A DNA stretch of 64,000 nt from an uncultured Acidimicrobiales bacterium. GTDB taxonomy: Bacteria; Actinomycetota; Acidimicrobiia; Acidimicrobiales; CATQHL01. Of the stretch, positions 32,271 through 41,523 are shown in pieces. A program made the position numbers and the translations under genes. The stretch covers positions 1,623,753-1,687,752 of the forward strand of contig CATQHL010000001.1 in assembly GCA_958295925.1 (NCBI GenBank), read 5' to 3'. Below the pieces are notes generated by a model that was given only the letters and a program-made list of their open reading frames with translations, was not told where the DNA came from and made no database searches. Position 1 is the stretch's first letter. Every line of letters begins with the position of its first letter.

Positions 32271-32593
32271 TTGGTTTGTCCCTTTCTTTGAGCAGGAGTG
32301 TGTATTGGGCCTCCGCCTAAGCGGGGCCGAGGGGGAAGCCTTGGGGGAAGGTCGGCTGACCGGTTTGGCTCGGCGCCAAGACAGGCCAAAGTCATGCCCT
32401 GATATTAGCAGCAATGATCGCAATTCGCAACCTTTACGCCAAATTATTAATGCTGGCTACTTTACCCGATTCACGAATTTTATATATATTAACATATTTA
32501 ATGTAAAATTGCGAACTAATGCGTAATGCGGATTTCTCGGGACTTTGCCGCTGTCAAAGATCAGAGCTTCAGCGGAAGCGCCTCAGCGAAGCT
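32271..32593. other. AT-rich intergenic island upstream of the coiled-coil gene
   Basis: 323 bp between lysA and the coiled-coil gene. Bases about 32435-32530 are strikingly AT-rich for this genome (TTTATATATATTAACATATT). It holds the promoter described at 32402-32430. I see no ORF or RNA gene. Confidence 0.5.
32402..32430 (-). promoter_or_regulatory. Sigma-70-type promoter for the coiled-coil gene
   Basis: On the minus strand: -35 TTGCGA (32430-32425), 17-base spacer, -10 TAATAT (32407-32402), about 130 bases before the start at 32270. Close to consensus, and it suggests the gene is not simply read from the upstream operon. Confidence 0.6.
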
Positions 32594-33862
32594 TCAAACA
32601 TCCAGTCGGGTGAGGTCGGCATACGTCTCGCGTCTGATCACAAGGCGGGCAGCACCATCGTGAACGAAGAGCACCGCCGGGCGGGGAACCTTGTTGTAGT
32701 TTGACGCCATCGAGTAGCCGTAGGCGCCCGCTACGGGCATCGCAAGGACATCTTCCACAGCAACGTCGGACGGCAGCCATCCCTCGGAGACCAGAACGTC
32801 GCCCGACTCGCAGTGCTTGCCCACCACGCGCGCCGAAAGTGGCCGCTCCGCCCTCACCGCGCGGGGTAGAAACGCCTCGTAGCCGCTGCCGTACAGGACA
32901 GGGCGGGGATTGTCGCTCATGCCGCCGTCCACAGCCACGTAGGTGCGAACGCCGGGTATTTCCTTCACCGTGCCGACCTCGTAGAGGATGACGGCGGCTG
33001 CGGCGGCGATGGCGCGCCCAGGCTCGGCGGTGATTCGCGCAGTGAGGCCTGCCGCCTCAGCCGCCTCACGCACGGCGGTCGCCCATTCGGGGATGCCCGC
33101 CGCCCGCTCGCCTTCCACGTAGGCCACTCCCAGCCCGCCACCCACGGAGAGTTCCTCCAGCCCCAGAGGCGCAGCGAAGCGGGCCAGCACGCCCACAGCC
33201 TCGGCGAAGGAGTCCAGACTGAAGACCTGGCTGCCGATGTGGGCGTGGACCCCCAGCAGGTCAAGCACATCTGAAGTGCGTGCCCGATCAACGGCTTCGG
33301 CTGCCGCGCCCGAGCGCACAGTGAATCCGAACTTGGAGTCTTCCCCGCCGGTGGCGACATAGTGGTGCGTATGGACTTCAACCCCGGGCGTGACCCGAAT
33401 CAGCACTCGAGGGCGAACGCCGCGGCCGGCGGCCAGCGCCTCCAGCCTCGCCATCTCGTCGAAGCTGTCCACGACGATGCGTCCTGCGCCGGCGGCCAGC
33501 GCCTCCCCGATCTCTCGCAGCGACTTGTTGTTGCCGTGCACCACCAGGCGCTCAGGCGGGAAGTCGGCTTCCAGCGCCGCATGCAGCTCCCCGCCGGTGG
33601 ACACGTCCAGTCCGAGACCCTCCTCGGCCACCAGATGCGCCATCGCCCGGCACAGGAAAGCCTTGCTTGCGTAGGAAACTCCTTCCCCGAACGCAGCCAG
33701 CGCCTCCCGGCAGCGCGCCCGCAGGTGATCTTCGTCGTAGACCACCAGTGGGGTGCCGAACTCCGACGCCAGGCCCTCCAGGTCGCATCCTGCCAGCGAC
33801 AGTCGCCCATCCGCCTCGGTGGCGCTGTCCGGCAGCAGTCTCCAGGGCAGCGCTGCGGCCAA
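32594..33862 (-). CDS. lysA: Diaminopimelate decarboxylase
   Basis: 422 residues, fold type III PLP enzyme making lysine from meso-diaminopimelate. Motifs: VSYASKAFLC with the PLP lysine, GVHAHIGSQ, ITAEPGRAI and KHCESGDVL. Downstream of argS on the same strand, as in other actinobacteria. ATG at 33862. Confidence 0.94.
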   Translation of the reverse strand: MAAALPWRLLPDSATEADGRLSLAGCDLEGLASEFGTPLVVYDEDHLRARCREALAAFGEGVSYASKAFLCRAMAHLVAEEGLGLDVSTGGELHAALEADFPPERLVVHGNNKSLREIGEALAAGAGRIVVDSFDEMARLEALAAGRGVRPRVLIRVTPGVEVHTHHYVATGGEDSKFGFTVRSGAAAEAVDRARTSDVLDLLGVHAHIGSQVFSLDSFAEAVGVLARFAAPLGLEELSVGGGLGVAYVEGERAAGIPEWATAVREAAEAAGLTARITAEPGRAIAAAAAVILYEVGTVKEIPGVRTYVAVDGGMSDNPRPVLYGSGYEAFLPRAVRAERPLSARVVGKHCESGDVLVSEGWLPSDVAVEDVLAMPVAGAYGYSMASNYNKVPRPAVLFVHDGAARLVIRRETYADLTRLDV

Positions 33863-34033
33863 GTGTGATACCTCCCTTGTTCCGACTCAGCAGGGATGGG
33901 GCAGCGGGCGCCGTCCCATCACACGATTATCCACAATCCGTGTGCCTGTCCACTCCCGGCCCGCCCGGCCTTGGTGCTCGGCCCAGCTCGCCCGGGCCGA
34001 GCGCACCCACCCGAATCTCGCCCAATCTCGGGT

Positions 34034-35662
34034 TCACATCGCATCCGGGGCGCTTACGCCCAGCAGGCTCAGCGCTGTCACCAGACCGATTCGGGCGGCT
34101 TCGGCCAGCCACAGCCGGGCGCCGCGCACGTCGGGGGGAACATCGCTGCGAAGCACGGGGCAGTCGTGGTAGAAGCCGTGAAAGTCCCCGGCCAGTTGCC
34201 GCACCCAGGCTGTGAGCTTGTGCGGGGCGCGCTCCAGCGCGGCCGTCGCCACCACCTCCCCCAGCCCGTGCAGAGTCCGCAGCATCGTTAATTCCCGCGC
34301 CTCGGTCAATGTCTCCAGAGCCGCCGCTCCCATAGGCGGGCGCTCTGCCCCGCGGGTGGCAGCCTCACGCAGCAGCGAGCAGATTCGGGCGTGGGCGTAC
34401 TGGACGTAGAACACCGGATTTTCCATTGACTGAGCCGCAAGCAATTCCACGTCGATCACCTGGCGTCTGTCGAGCGACTGTGCAAGGAAGGTCATGCGGG
34501 CGGCGTCCGCCCCCACAAGGCTCACCAGGTCGTCGAGCAGCACCAGGTTTCCGGCCCGCTTGGAAATCTTGGCCTCCTTGCCGCCCCTCACCACCTTCAC
34601 GAGTTGCCCCAGCACGATCTCCAGCTGCTCACGACGGTGTCCGAGGGCGCATACGCCGGCGGCCAGCCGCTCCACGTAGCCGTGATGGTCGGCCCCCCAA
34701 ACGTCAATGAGCAGATCGAAGCCCCGACCGAACTTGTTCTGGTGGTAGGCGAGGTCGCCCAACAGATAGGTGGACTCGCCGTCGGAGCGGACCAGCACCC
34801 TGTCCTTGTCGTCGCCATATTCGGTGGAGCGCAGCCAGACGGCGCCGTCCTGCTCGTATAGAACTCCGGCTGCCCGCAGCTCGGAGAGCACCCCGGCGAT
34901 GTCGCCGGTCGCCAGGAGGGAGCGCTCGCTGAACCAGGTGTCGAATCGCACCCCAAGGCGCTCCATGCTCGCCTCGATGTCTCGACGGGCGCGGAGGTAT
35001 CCCCATTCGCCTACCGCCCCCGCGTCGTTGGCGGCGGCGACCTCATCGGGCATCTCGTCCGCCCACTCCCGCACGTACTCGCCGAGGTAGCCGTCCTCGG
35101 GCGGTTCCTCCCCCCGTCGCCGAGCCGCCAGCGAAGCGGCGAACGCCTCCATCTGGCGCCCCAGGTCGTTGAGGTAGTACTCCTTGTGAACCGAGTAGCC
35201 ACAGCGTGCGAGGATGTTGGCGAGAGCGTCCCCGTAAGCCGCCCAGCGCCCCCCGCCAACGTGGACAGGCCCGGTCGGGTTGGCGCTCACGAACTCAAGG
35301 TTCACTATTCGTGAAGCGCCGAAATCCCAGCGTGCGTAGCCGTCCACCCCTTCCGTCACGACCTGCTTCAGCACTTCGTGCAGCCAGGCGTCGTGCAGGA
35401 AAAAGTTCAAGAAGCCGGGCCCCGCCACCTCGACCTTCCGCACGTGCCTGGGCGGGTTCTTGCTGAGCGCCTTCGCCAGTTCCCCGCCAAGCGCCCTGGC
35501 GTTGCGTCCGGTGGCGGCGGCGGCCACCAGCGCAGCGTTGGACGACCAGTCGCCGTGCGACGGGTTGGCGGGTCGCCCCAGATCGATTGCCTCGGGACAG
35601 GAGACGCCCTCGAGGGCGGAAAAGGCGGCCCGCAGAGCTTCGGTCAAGGTTTGGCGAATCAT
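34034..35662 (-). CDS. argS: Arginyl-tRNA synthetase
   Basis: 542 residues, class I. N-terminal additional domain with NPSHGDWSSNAALVAAA, the HIGH-equivalent ANPTGPVHVGGGRWAAYGD, KISKRAGNLV in the KMSKS position, and a C-terminal DALR anticodon-binding domain ending in LGVSAPDAM. First gene of the minus-strand argS-lysA-hom-thrC cluster. A tRNA-Arg gene lies just upstream on the other strand. Confidence 0.95.
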   Translation of the reverse strand: MIRQTLTEALRAAFSALEGVSCPEAIDLGRPANPSHGDWSSNAALVAAAATGRNARALGGELAKALSKNPPRHVRKVEVAGPGFLNFFLHDAWLHEVLKQVVTEGVDGYARWDFGASRIVNLEFVSANPTGPVHVGGGRWAAYGDALANILARCGYSVHKEYYLNDLGRQMEAFAASLAARRRGEEPPEDGYLGEYVREWADEMPDEVAAANDAGAVGEWGYLRARRDIEASMERLGVRFDTWFSERSLLATGDIAGVLSELRAAGVLYEQDGAVWLRSTEYGDDKDRVLVRSDGESTYLLGDLAYHQNKFGRGFDLLIDVWGADHHGYVERLAAGVCALGHRREQLEIVLGQLVKVVRGGKEAKISKRAGNLVLLDDLVSLVGADAARMTFLAQSLDRRQVIDVELLAAQSMENPVFYVQYAHARICSLLREAATRGAERPPMGAAALETLTEARELTMLRTLHGLGEVVATAALERAPHKLTAWVRQLAGDFHGFYHDCPVLRSDVPPDVRGARLWLAEAARIGLVTALSLLGVSAPDAM

Positions 35663-35719
35663 CCCTGCGCCTGCGCAGCGTATCGGGGGTATGACCGCCC
35701 GCCGTTAGCCTGCGAGTCG

Positions 35720-35791
35720 GCCCTCGTAGCTCAGGGGATAGAGCAGCGGCCTCCGGAGCCGTGCGCGCAGGTTCGAATCCTGCCGAGGGCG
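35720..35791 (+). tRNA. tRNA-Arg (CCG)
   Basis: Acceptor GCCCTCG/CGAGGGC, D-arm GCTCAGGGGATAGAGC, anticodon loop CTCCGGA (CCG) in a GCGGC/GCCGT stem, T-arm GCAGGTTCGAATCCTGC, discriminator G. No encoded CCA. Confidence 0.93.
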
Positions 35792-35836
35792 CAGCCGGGT
35801 TTCCTGCTCATCTGCGTGTCCCTTCCTTGTTGGGTG

Positions 35837-35892
35837 CGCGCAGGTTCGTGTCTTGCCGAGGGCGCAGCCGGGCCGAGGGCGCAGCCGGGTTG
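35837..35892 (+). repeat. Partial copies of the tRNA-Arg 3' end
   Basis: The T-arm and acceptor part of tRNA-Arg with its flank recurs at about 35837-35875 with substitutions in the T-loop, then CCGAGGGCGCAGCCGGG recurs once more at about 35876-35892. Such copies are often left by integrating elements, but no integrase is seen here. Confidence 0.7.
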
Positions 35893-36004
35893 CGGCGTTA
35901 GGCGCCGTGCGCGATGCCCGAAATGCGCGATGTCGGCCGAGTGGTGGGCGGCTACCGTCGACATGCCCTGCATTGAAGTGCTGTCGGGCGGTACGGTTAC
36001 GGGT

Positions 36005-37282
36005 ATGACAAACGCCTCGGCATCCGCCCCTCCCCCCCTCGCCTCTGCAGCCTCCATCGCCCATGCCCCGGCGCCGGCGCCATCTTCAGCCGCCCCCGCC
36101 GCCGTCGCCGCGCCCGTGCCAGAGCAATCTCTTCCCGCCCCCGCCAAGTCGTCCGCAGCCCCCAAGCCCCCCCGCTGGACGTTTCAGTGGAAGGAACTCC
36201 ACGAGGAGGTCATCACCAGTGGGCTTTGCACGGGTTGCGCGGGATGCGTGATCGCCTGCCCGCACGACGTGATCGGCTACAAGCACGACCCGGGCGAGTA
36301 CTACCCCTTCCACCTCGAGGAGGAACTTGGCCCGACCAACTGCACGCACGGGGAGAAGGGCTGCACCTCCTGCACCAGGGCTTGCCCACGCTTCAGGGCC
36401 TGGGAGCCGGAGGCCGACGAGCACCTCTTCGGACGCCGCCGGGCCGAGGACGAGCAGTCGGGAATCTACAAGGACATCATCCTGACGAGGGCAAGTGACG
36501 ATTTCGTCTACGAGATCGGGCAGGACGGTGGGCTGGTCTCGGCCATCCTTATCTGGTGCCTTGAGAACGGGATCATCGACGGTGCCCTGGTCTCGCATCT
36601 GGAGGGCGCGCAGAGCGGCTGGAAGGCAGTCCCGGCGGTTGCGACAAATCGTGAGGAGGTGCTGGCAGGGGCGGGAAGCCGCTACACGTACTCCGCCAAC
36701 ACGATCGCCTATCCGGAGGCCGTAGAACGTGGCCTGGACAGCCTGGCGCTGGTGGGGATGAGCTGCCAGACCTCAATCGGGCCGGTGATGTGGCACCGCA
36801 AGGTGGGCAAGGTCGGGCGCCGAATCAAGCTCAACATAGGGCTGTTGTGCTCCAAGTCGTTCGACGACTCGCTATTCGACGAGTTGTTCTGGATCAAGTA
36901 CGGCCTGCGCAAGGAAGACATCAGGAAGATGAACATCAAAGGCGTATTCCAGGTGTGGACGCACGACGGCGGTTACCACGAGATCGGCCTCAAGGAGTGC
37001 CACGCCTGGACGCGGGAGGGATGCAATCACTGCCCCGACTTCGCCGCAGAGCACGCAGACATCTCAACAGGCGGAATAGGCGAAGCAACCGACTGGACGC
37101 TCACGGTGGTGCGAACGGACTTGGGCCGGGAGATCATCGTGCGGATGCTGGAGGAGGGTGTGATTGAGGCCAGGCCGGGCGACGCCGATCCGGGTGCCGT
37201 CAAACTAATGCACAAGCTGGCCGCAAAGAGCCGCTCCCGCTGGCCTGCATGGGCGTCGCCGGAGGCTGCGCTCAGGAAATAG
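36005..37282 (+). CDS. FrhB/FdhB-family F420-linked Fe-S protein
   Basis: About 425 residues from the ATG at 36005; an ATG at 35915 or further upstream is possible. The first 55 residues are Ala/Pro-rich and probably disordered. Next is a two-cluster ferredoxin region, CTGCAGCVIACP and CTSCTRACP, then the FrhB N- and C-terminal domains (QDGGLVSAILIWCLENGIIDGA, GMSCQTSIG, GLLCSKSF, CNHCPDF). Relatives pass electrons between F420 or flavin and Fe-S clusters. No hydrogenase subunits are adjacent, so the partner and substrate are unknown. Ends before a convergent lipoprotein gene. Confidence 0.8.
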   Translation: MTNASASAPPPLASAASIAHAPAPAPSSAAPAAVAAPVPEQSLPAPAKSSAAPKPPRWTFQWKELHEEVITSGLCTGCAGCVIACPHDVIGYKHDPGEYYPFHLEEELGPTNCTHGEKGCTSCTRACPRFRAWEPEADEHLFGRRRAEDEQSGIYKDIILTRASDDFVYEIGQDGGLVSAILIWCLENGIIDGALVSHLEGAQSGWKAVPAVATNREEVLAGAGSRYTYSANTIAYPEAVERGLDSLALVGMSCQTSIGPVMWHRKVGKVGRRIKLNIGLLCSKSFDDSLFDELFWIKYGLRKEDIRKMNIKGVFQVWTHDGGYHEIGLKECHAWTREGCNHCPDFAAEHADISTGGIGEATDWTLTVVRTDLGREIIVRMLEEGVIEARPGDADPGAVKLMHKLAAKSRSRWPAWASPEAALRK

Positions 37283-37361
37283 CCGAGGGTGCAGCAGCTT
37301 TCCTGCAGCATCCCCATGCAGAATCGGCGGCTTCAGGCTTTGACGATTCGGCGGCTTCCGT

Positions 37362-37739
37362 TCAGGCGGGAAACTGCGAGGAACTCGTGCACCCGGCCAT
37401 TATTTGAGTCAGGAGCACCCCTGTCTCATCTTCTGTGATCTGCGACGGGTCACCTCGAACTTTGTTGTCGAGTTCCCTGAAGTCCTCAAAGGGGATCTCT
37501 GTGGAGATGCGCACCCAGGCGCATCTGCAGACGTTTGGAGCGTCGGCGGCCCGAACCGTCCTGTCTCTCCCGAACTGATCCTGGCACGCCCTTAGGTAGT
37601 TGTTTTCCACAGTCGAGTCGTAACTCGTCGGCTCTCCGGAGGACGCGCACCCTGCAACGACAGTCAAGACGATCGCCACGGCGGCCAGGCGCCCACGGAG
37701 CAGCTTCGTCCACGCCTTCGGCGATCTAGACGCCTTCAT
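37362..37739 (-). CDS. Small lipoprotein of unknown function
   Basis: About 125 residues from the ATG at 37739; the frame opens 16 codons earlier. Signal peptide with lipobox VVAGC, then a compact domain with cysteines in YLRACQDQF, NVCRCAWVRI and IMAGCTSS that could form disulfides outside the membrane. I do not recognise the family. It ends close to the FrhB-like gene and begins about 60 bp downstream of the glycosylase gene on the same strand. Confidence 0.65.
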   Translation of the reverse strand: MKASRSPKAWTKLLRGRLAAVAIVLTVVAGCASSGEPTSYDSTVENNYLRACQDQFGRDRTVRAADAPNVCRCAWVRISTEIPFEDFRELDNKVRGDPSQITEDETGVLLTQIMAGCTSSSQFPA

Positions 37740-37798
37740 CGACTCATTCGGCGATTTCGCCGGCCAGGCGGGTTCCGGGATATGCACGACTTGTGAGG

Positions 37799-38488
37799 CT
37801 ACCTGAGCATCTGACGGGCTTTGACGAAAACGGAGTCAAGCATCTCTTCGGTGAGCCTGCCGGTGAAGGTGTTCTGCTGGCTTACGTGGTATGAGCAAAT
37901 CAGGGCGGGGGCGCCGTCGGGCCTGACCACCTGGCCGTGGGCGAAACGGGGCCGCGGGCGCATCCCGTAGAGGCGGGCGAGCGTGGCATAGGCCAGTGCG
38001 CCCAGCGCCACGATCGCCTGAAGCGAGGTGAGGGCCGCAAGCTCGCGCCGGAGGAAAGGCAGGCAGGCTGCCTGCTCCGCGGCAGTCGGCTTGTTGGCGG
38101 GAGGGGCGCACTTCACAGGGGCGGTGACGAAGGCGTCGGTGAGCGTCAGGCCGTCGTCGGCGTGAGCGCTGTCGGGCTGGTTGGCGAAGCCCGCCCGCCA
38201 GAGTGCCCTGTAGAGCCAGTCGCCGGAGCGGTCGCCGGTAAACATTCGCCCGGTGCGGTTGGCCCCGTGGGCTGCGGGCGCCAAGCCCATTATCCCAAGC
38301 CTTGCACGGGGGTCGCCGAACCCTGGCACCGGTCGTCCCCAGTATTTCTGATGTCGAAAAGACGCCCGGGGGGTGCGCGCCACCTCCTCCCGCCAGGACA
38401 CCAGCCGATCACAGGCCCGGCAAGCCACGATCTCCTCCGTCAATCGCCCCAGCAGCCTCTCGGCACTGGCGTCCGTCCCGCCGTCCAT
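37799..38488 (-). CDS. Family 5 uracil-DNA glycosylase
   Basis: 229 residues from the ATG at 38488, chosen because the frame further upstream overlaps the divergent gene. Uracil (and possibly other deaminated bases) is removed from DNA as the first step of base excision repair. Motif A GLAPAAHGANRTGRMFTGD and motif B HVSQQNTFTG mark the UdgB type. Cysteines in EIVACRACDRL and later PVKCAPP fit the 4Fe-4S cluster of this family. Confidence 0.88.
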   Translation of the reverse strand: MDGGTDASAERLLGRLTEEIVACRACDRLVSWREEVARTPRASFRHQKYWGRPVPGFGDPRARLGIMGLAPAAHGANRTGRMFTGDRSGDWLYRALWRAGFANQPDSAHADDGLTLTDAFVTAPVKCAPPANKPTAAEQAACLPFLRRELAALTSLQAIVALGALAYATLARLYGMRPRPRFAHGQVVRPDGAPALICSYHVSQQNTFTGRLTEEMLDSVFVKARQMLR

Positions 38489-38527
38489 CGGTGGCAACGC
38501 TACGCCGGAGGGTAGCTTGAGCGTGCG

Positions 38528-39172
38528 ATGAGCGATTCCAAACATGCCCGCCCGACCCTCGTGCTGCTCGTGCGGCACGGCCTGACGGAGACCACCGGCC
38601 GAATCCTCCCAGGGAGGGCGCCTGGCTTGCACCTGTCTGAAGCAGGCCGCCGCCAGGCGGAGGCGGCAGCCGCCCGCATCGCCGCGCTGGGCGGGGTGGG
38701 CGCCGTCTATTCCTCGCCGAGGGAGCGGGCACGGGAGACCGCCGAGGCGATCTCGGCGGTGACTGGCAGGTCGGTGGTGGTTAACGAGGGCCTCGACGAG
38801 TGCGACTTTGGCATCTGGACCGGCAAGCCTCTGGCCGACCTGCGAAAGTCCCCGGAATGGCAGGACGTGCAGAGACGCCCGGACGTCTTCCGCTTTCCTT
38901 CGGGCGAGTCCTTCGAGGAGATGCAGGCCCGCGCCTGGGAGACTGTGGAGGGACTGGCCGCCCGCCATCAGGGCGAGACGCTCGTGGCCGTCTCGCACGC
39001 CGACGTAATCAAGGCCGTCGCCTGCAAAGCCGCCGGGTCGCCCCTCGACTGCTTCCAGCGCATCGTGGTCGGACCGGCCTCAATCACCGCGCTGGCCTTC
39101 GCCGACTCCTTCCCCCTGGTGCTCACCCTAAACTCAACCGGAGACGACCTGAAAGCGCTGAAGGTGCAATGA
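38528..39172 (+). CDS. Histidine phosphatase, MSMEG_4193-like
   Basis: 214 residues. LLVRHGLTETTGRILPGR carries the catalytic RHG; SSPRERARETAEA and VAVSHADVIKAV hold the other active-site residues. This probable phosphomutase or phosphatase is, in actinobacteria, the first of a conserved trio with DUF3090 and a SCO1664-like protein, as here. Its TGA overlaps the ATG of the next gene by four bases. Substrate unknown. Confidence 0.87.
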   Translation: MSDSKHARPTLVLLVRHGLTETTGRILPGRAPGLHLSEAGRRQAEAAAARIAALGGVGAVYSSPRERARETAEAISAVTGRSVVVNEGLDECDFGIWTGKPLADLRKSPEWQDVQRRPDVFRFPSGESFEEMQARAWETVEGLAARHQGETLVAVSHADVIKAVACKAAGSPLDCFQRIVVGPASITALAFADSFPLVLTLNSTGDDLKALKVQ

Positions 39173-39771
39173 GCAGATCAACTGAATTTTCGCAAGTCGA
39201 CGGATTCTCCTGCGGTGCGATCGGCCCGAAGGGGAAGAGGGTCTTCTTCGTGCAGGTGCGTGAGGGGGCCGAGGTGCTCTCGCTGAAGCTGGAGAAGCAG
39301 CAGGTGACGGCTCTGGCTGAGTTCCTCGACAACACGCTGGAAGAACTGTTCGGCTACCGCGCGCCCCGACCGCCCTCGCAGGGCTCCTGGCTGGACAGCC
39401 TGGGTGGCGGGGAGGTGCCCCCGGCCGCCCCCCCCGAGGTGGAGCCCCGCCCCTCAGATTCCCCCGAGGTGGAGCCCCGCCTCTCCGACTACGACGAGCC
39501 CTACTTCGAACAGCCCTCCGAGCCGGACTGGGTTGTAGGGAAGATCGGGGCGGCCTATCAGCAGAACAAGGACTTCATCATCCTCTGGATGGAGGAGCTC
39601 ACGCAGAACGAGGACGACGCGCAGTCAACTGCCCGGTTCGCCCTGAAAGCCGATCAGGCATCCAACTTCGTCCGGCAGGCGCGCACTGTCGTGGCCGCCG
39701 GCAGGCCGCCGTGCCCGTATTGCAGGGCTCCGCTCAACTCCGAAGACGGCTTCTGCCCCTGCTGGAACTGA
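39169..39771 (+). CDS. DUF3090-family protein
   Basis: 200 residues. The N-terminal half has KRVFFVQVREGAEVLSLKLEKQQV, a proline-rich middle contains the near-repeat PEVEPRPSDS/PEVEPRLSDY, and the C-terminal part has DFIILWMEELTQ and a CPYCRAPLNSEDGFCPCWN cysteine tail that could bind zinc. Recognised mainly by its place between the histidine phosphatase and the SCO1664-like gene. Biochemical role unknown. Confidence 0.82.
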   Translation: MSRSTEFSQVDGFSCGAIGPKGKRVFFVQVREGAEVLSLKLEKQQVTALAEFLDNTLEELFGYRAPRPPSQGSWLDSLGGGEVPPAAPPEVEPRPSDSPEVEPRLSDYDEPYFEQPSEPDWVVGKIGAAYQQNKDFIILWMEELTQNEDDAQSTARFALKADQASNFVRQARTVVAAGRPPCPYCRAPLNSEDGFCPCWN

Positions 39772-39780
39772 GCGTCCGCA

Positions 39781-40533
39781 ATGGGCCGCTCAAGCAAGGA
39801 GGAGTCCCCTGTCAGGACGCGTCCGCCGGTAGCTGAGGCGGTGGCGGTCGAAGAACTCTCGACCGCCGATGTGGAAGTGCTCGGCCGCCTGCCCTGGAGT
39901 TCCAACGCAACTTTTCTGGCCGACCTCCGCCGCGCCGACGGCTCGCTGGGGCTTCAGGCCGTCTACAAGCCCCTTAGAGGTGAGCGTCCGCTCCTGGACT
40001 TCCCGCCGGGGCTTTACAGGAGGGAGGTTGCCGCCTATCTGCTGTCGAGCCACCTGGGCTGGGACCTGGTGCCTCCCACCGTCGAGCGGGACGGCCCGCT
40101 GGGCCACGGATCGCTTCAGCTATTCGTGCCCGCCGACTTCGAGCAGCACTACTTCACGCTGAGGGGGCGCGAAGACCATATCCCGCTGCTCATGCGGCTC
40201 TGCGCCTTCGACGTCGCCGCCAACGCCGCCGACCGCAAAGGAGGGCACGTGCTGGTGGAGGGGGGGAGAATCTGGGCCGTGGACAACGGACTCTGCTTTC
40301 ACTCCGACTTCAAGCTGCGGACGGTTATCTGGGACTTCGCAGGCCAGCCACTGCCCGAGGACGTGATTGCCGGGCTTTCGCTCCTCCGTGGCGAAGGCGC
40401 AGCCGAGGTCTTGAGCCCGCTGCTGACCGAGGACGAGGTCGACGCCCTGCTCGAGAGGGCCGACGCCCTGCTCGCACTGGGCTGCTTTCCCCATCCGCAC
40501 TCCACCAGGGCGGTGCCCTGGCCCCCTGTCTAG
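39781..40533 (+). CDS. SCO1664-family, kinase-fold protein
   Basis: 250 residues. FLADLRRADGSLGLQAVYKP is like the nucleotide-binding lysine strand of PI3/4-kinase-like folds; LCAFDVAANAADRKGGHVL and IWAVDNGLCFH are the catalytic and metal loops. Third gene of the actinobacterial trio. The gene overlaps the 3' end of convergent etfA by four bases. Substrate unknown. Confidence 0.82.
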   Translation: MGRSSKEESPVRTRPPVAEAVAVEELSTADVEVLGRLPWSSNATFLADLRRADGSLGLQAVYKPLRGERPLLDFPPGLYRREVAAYLLSSHLGWDLVPPTVERDGPLGHGSLQLFVPADFEQHYFTLRGREDHIPLLMRLCAFDVAANAADRKGGHVLVEGGRIWAVDNGLCFHSDFKLRTVIWDFAGQPLPEDVIAGLSLLRGEGAAEVLSPLLTEDEVDALLERADALLALGCFPHPHSTRAVPWPPV

Positions 40534-41516
40534 CGGGCTTTCAGCGTCTCGATGAGCCTGGGCAGCACCTTGTGGACGTCGCCGACGATTCCCAGGTCTG
40601 CCACGCCGAATATGGGAGCGTCAGGATCTTTGTTGACAGCGACGATGGTCTTGGAGTTCTTCATGCCCACCAGGTGCTGCGTAGCGCCTGAAATGCCGCA
40701 GGCGATATACACGTCGGGCTTCACAACCTTGCCCGTCTGCCCTACCTGGTACGAGTAAGGCACCCAGCCGGCGTCCACGATGGCCCGCGTAGCCCCTGAC
40801 GCCCCTCCCAGCAGTTCGGCCAGTTCGCTCACCAGGGAGAAGTTCCCCGCCTCCCCCAGACCGCGCCCCCCCGAAACCACCACGCCGGCCTCGTCGAGCT
40901 TCGGGCCTGTGCCCTCCGCCACCTGTCGCCCCACGATGCGGGCGACTCCGCTTTCCCCTGCGTCGCCGGGCGCCAGCGCAACCAACTCAGCTGCCGCCCC
41001 GCCGATTGCCTCGGGGGTGAACGACTTGGGGCGCACCAGGAATATCTGCGGCCTCGCGTCAGCGAATCGCGTGGTCACGTTGAGGGTGCCGCCAAAGATC
41101 GGCTCCACCCCCGCCAGGGAGCCGTCTTCAAGCTCTTGGAGTTCGGTGACGTTTGTGATGACGGGCACGTCGAGCCGCGCCGATAGCCGCCCCGCTGCAT
41201 CTCTGCCGTCGTAGGTGGTGCCAAACAGCAGCACGTCCGGCGCACCTTCGTCGGCGAAGAGCTTCGACAGGGCTGCGGAGAGGACCGGGCCGGCCATCGT
41301 CTCGGCGTCGGCAGCGAGGTGGCGCAGCACGGCGGCCCCGTGCGCCCCGGCCTCCACGGCGGCCGCGTCGCCGCTCACCCCCACTGCGAAGGCCTCCACC
41401 CGCCCCCCCCTGGCAAGCGACCGGGCTGCGGCGAGCAGTTCCAGGGAAATGGGCGACAGACTGGCCGAGTCGGGGGCTGCGAACTCCGCGTGAACCTGGA
41501 TTCTCCTTGCGCTCAC
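40530..41516 (-). CDS. etfA: Electron transfer flavoprotein alpha subunit
   Basis: 328 residues, FAD-binding subunit. The C-terminal FAD domain is clear: [46 protein letters not shown] and [19 protein letters not shown]. With EtfB it carries electrons from acyl-CoA and other dehydrogenases to the quinone pool. Seven bases downstream of etfB. Confidence 0.95.
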   Translation of the reverse strand: MSARRIQVHAEFAAPDSASLSPISLELLAAARSLARGGRVEAFAVGVSGDAAAVEAGAHGAAVLRHLAADAETMAGPVLSAALSKLFADEGAPDVLLFGTTYDGRDAAGRLSARLDVPVITNVTELQELEDGSLAGVEPIFGGTLNVTTRFADARPQIFLVRPKSFTPEAIGGAAAELVALAPGDAGESGVARIVGRQVAEGTGPKLDEAGVVVSGGRGLGEAGNFSLVSELAELLGGASGATRAIVDAGWVPYSYQVGQTGKVVKPDVYIACGISGATQHLVGMKNSKTIVAVNKDPDAPIFGVADLGIVGDVHKVLPRLIETLKAR

Positions 41517-41523
41517 AGCTGCC

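Noticed and set aside
35792-35892. Integrated element next to tRNA-Arg
   Set aside because: tRNA 3' repeats exist, but there is no integrase, excisionase or cargo between them.
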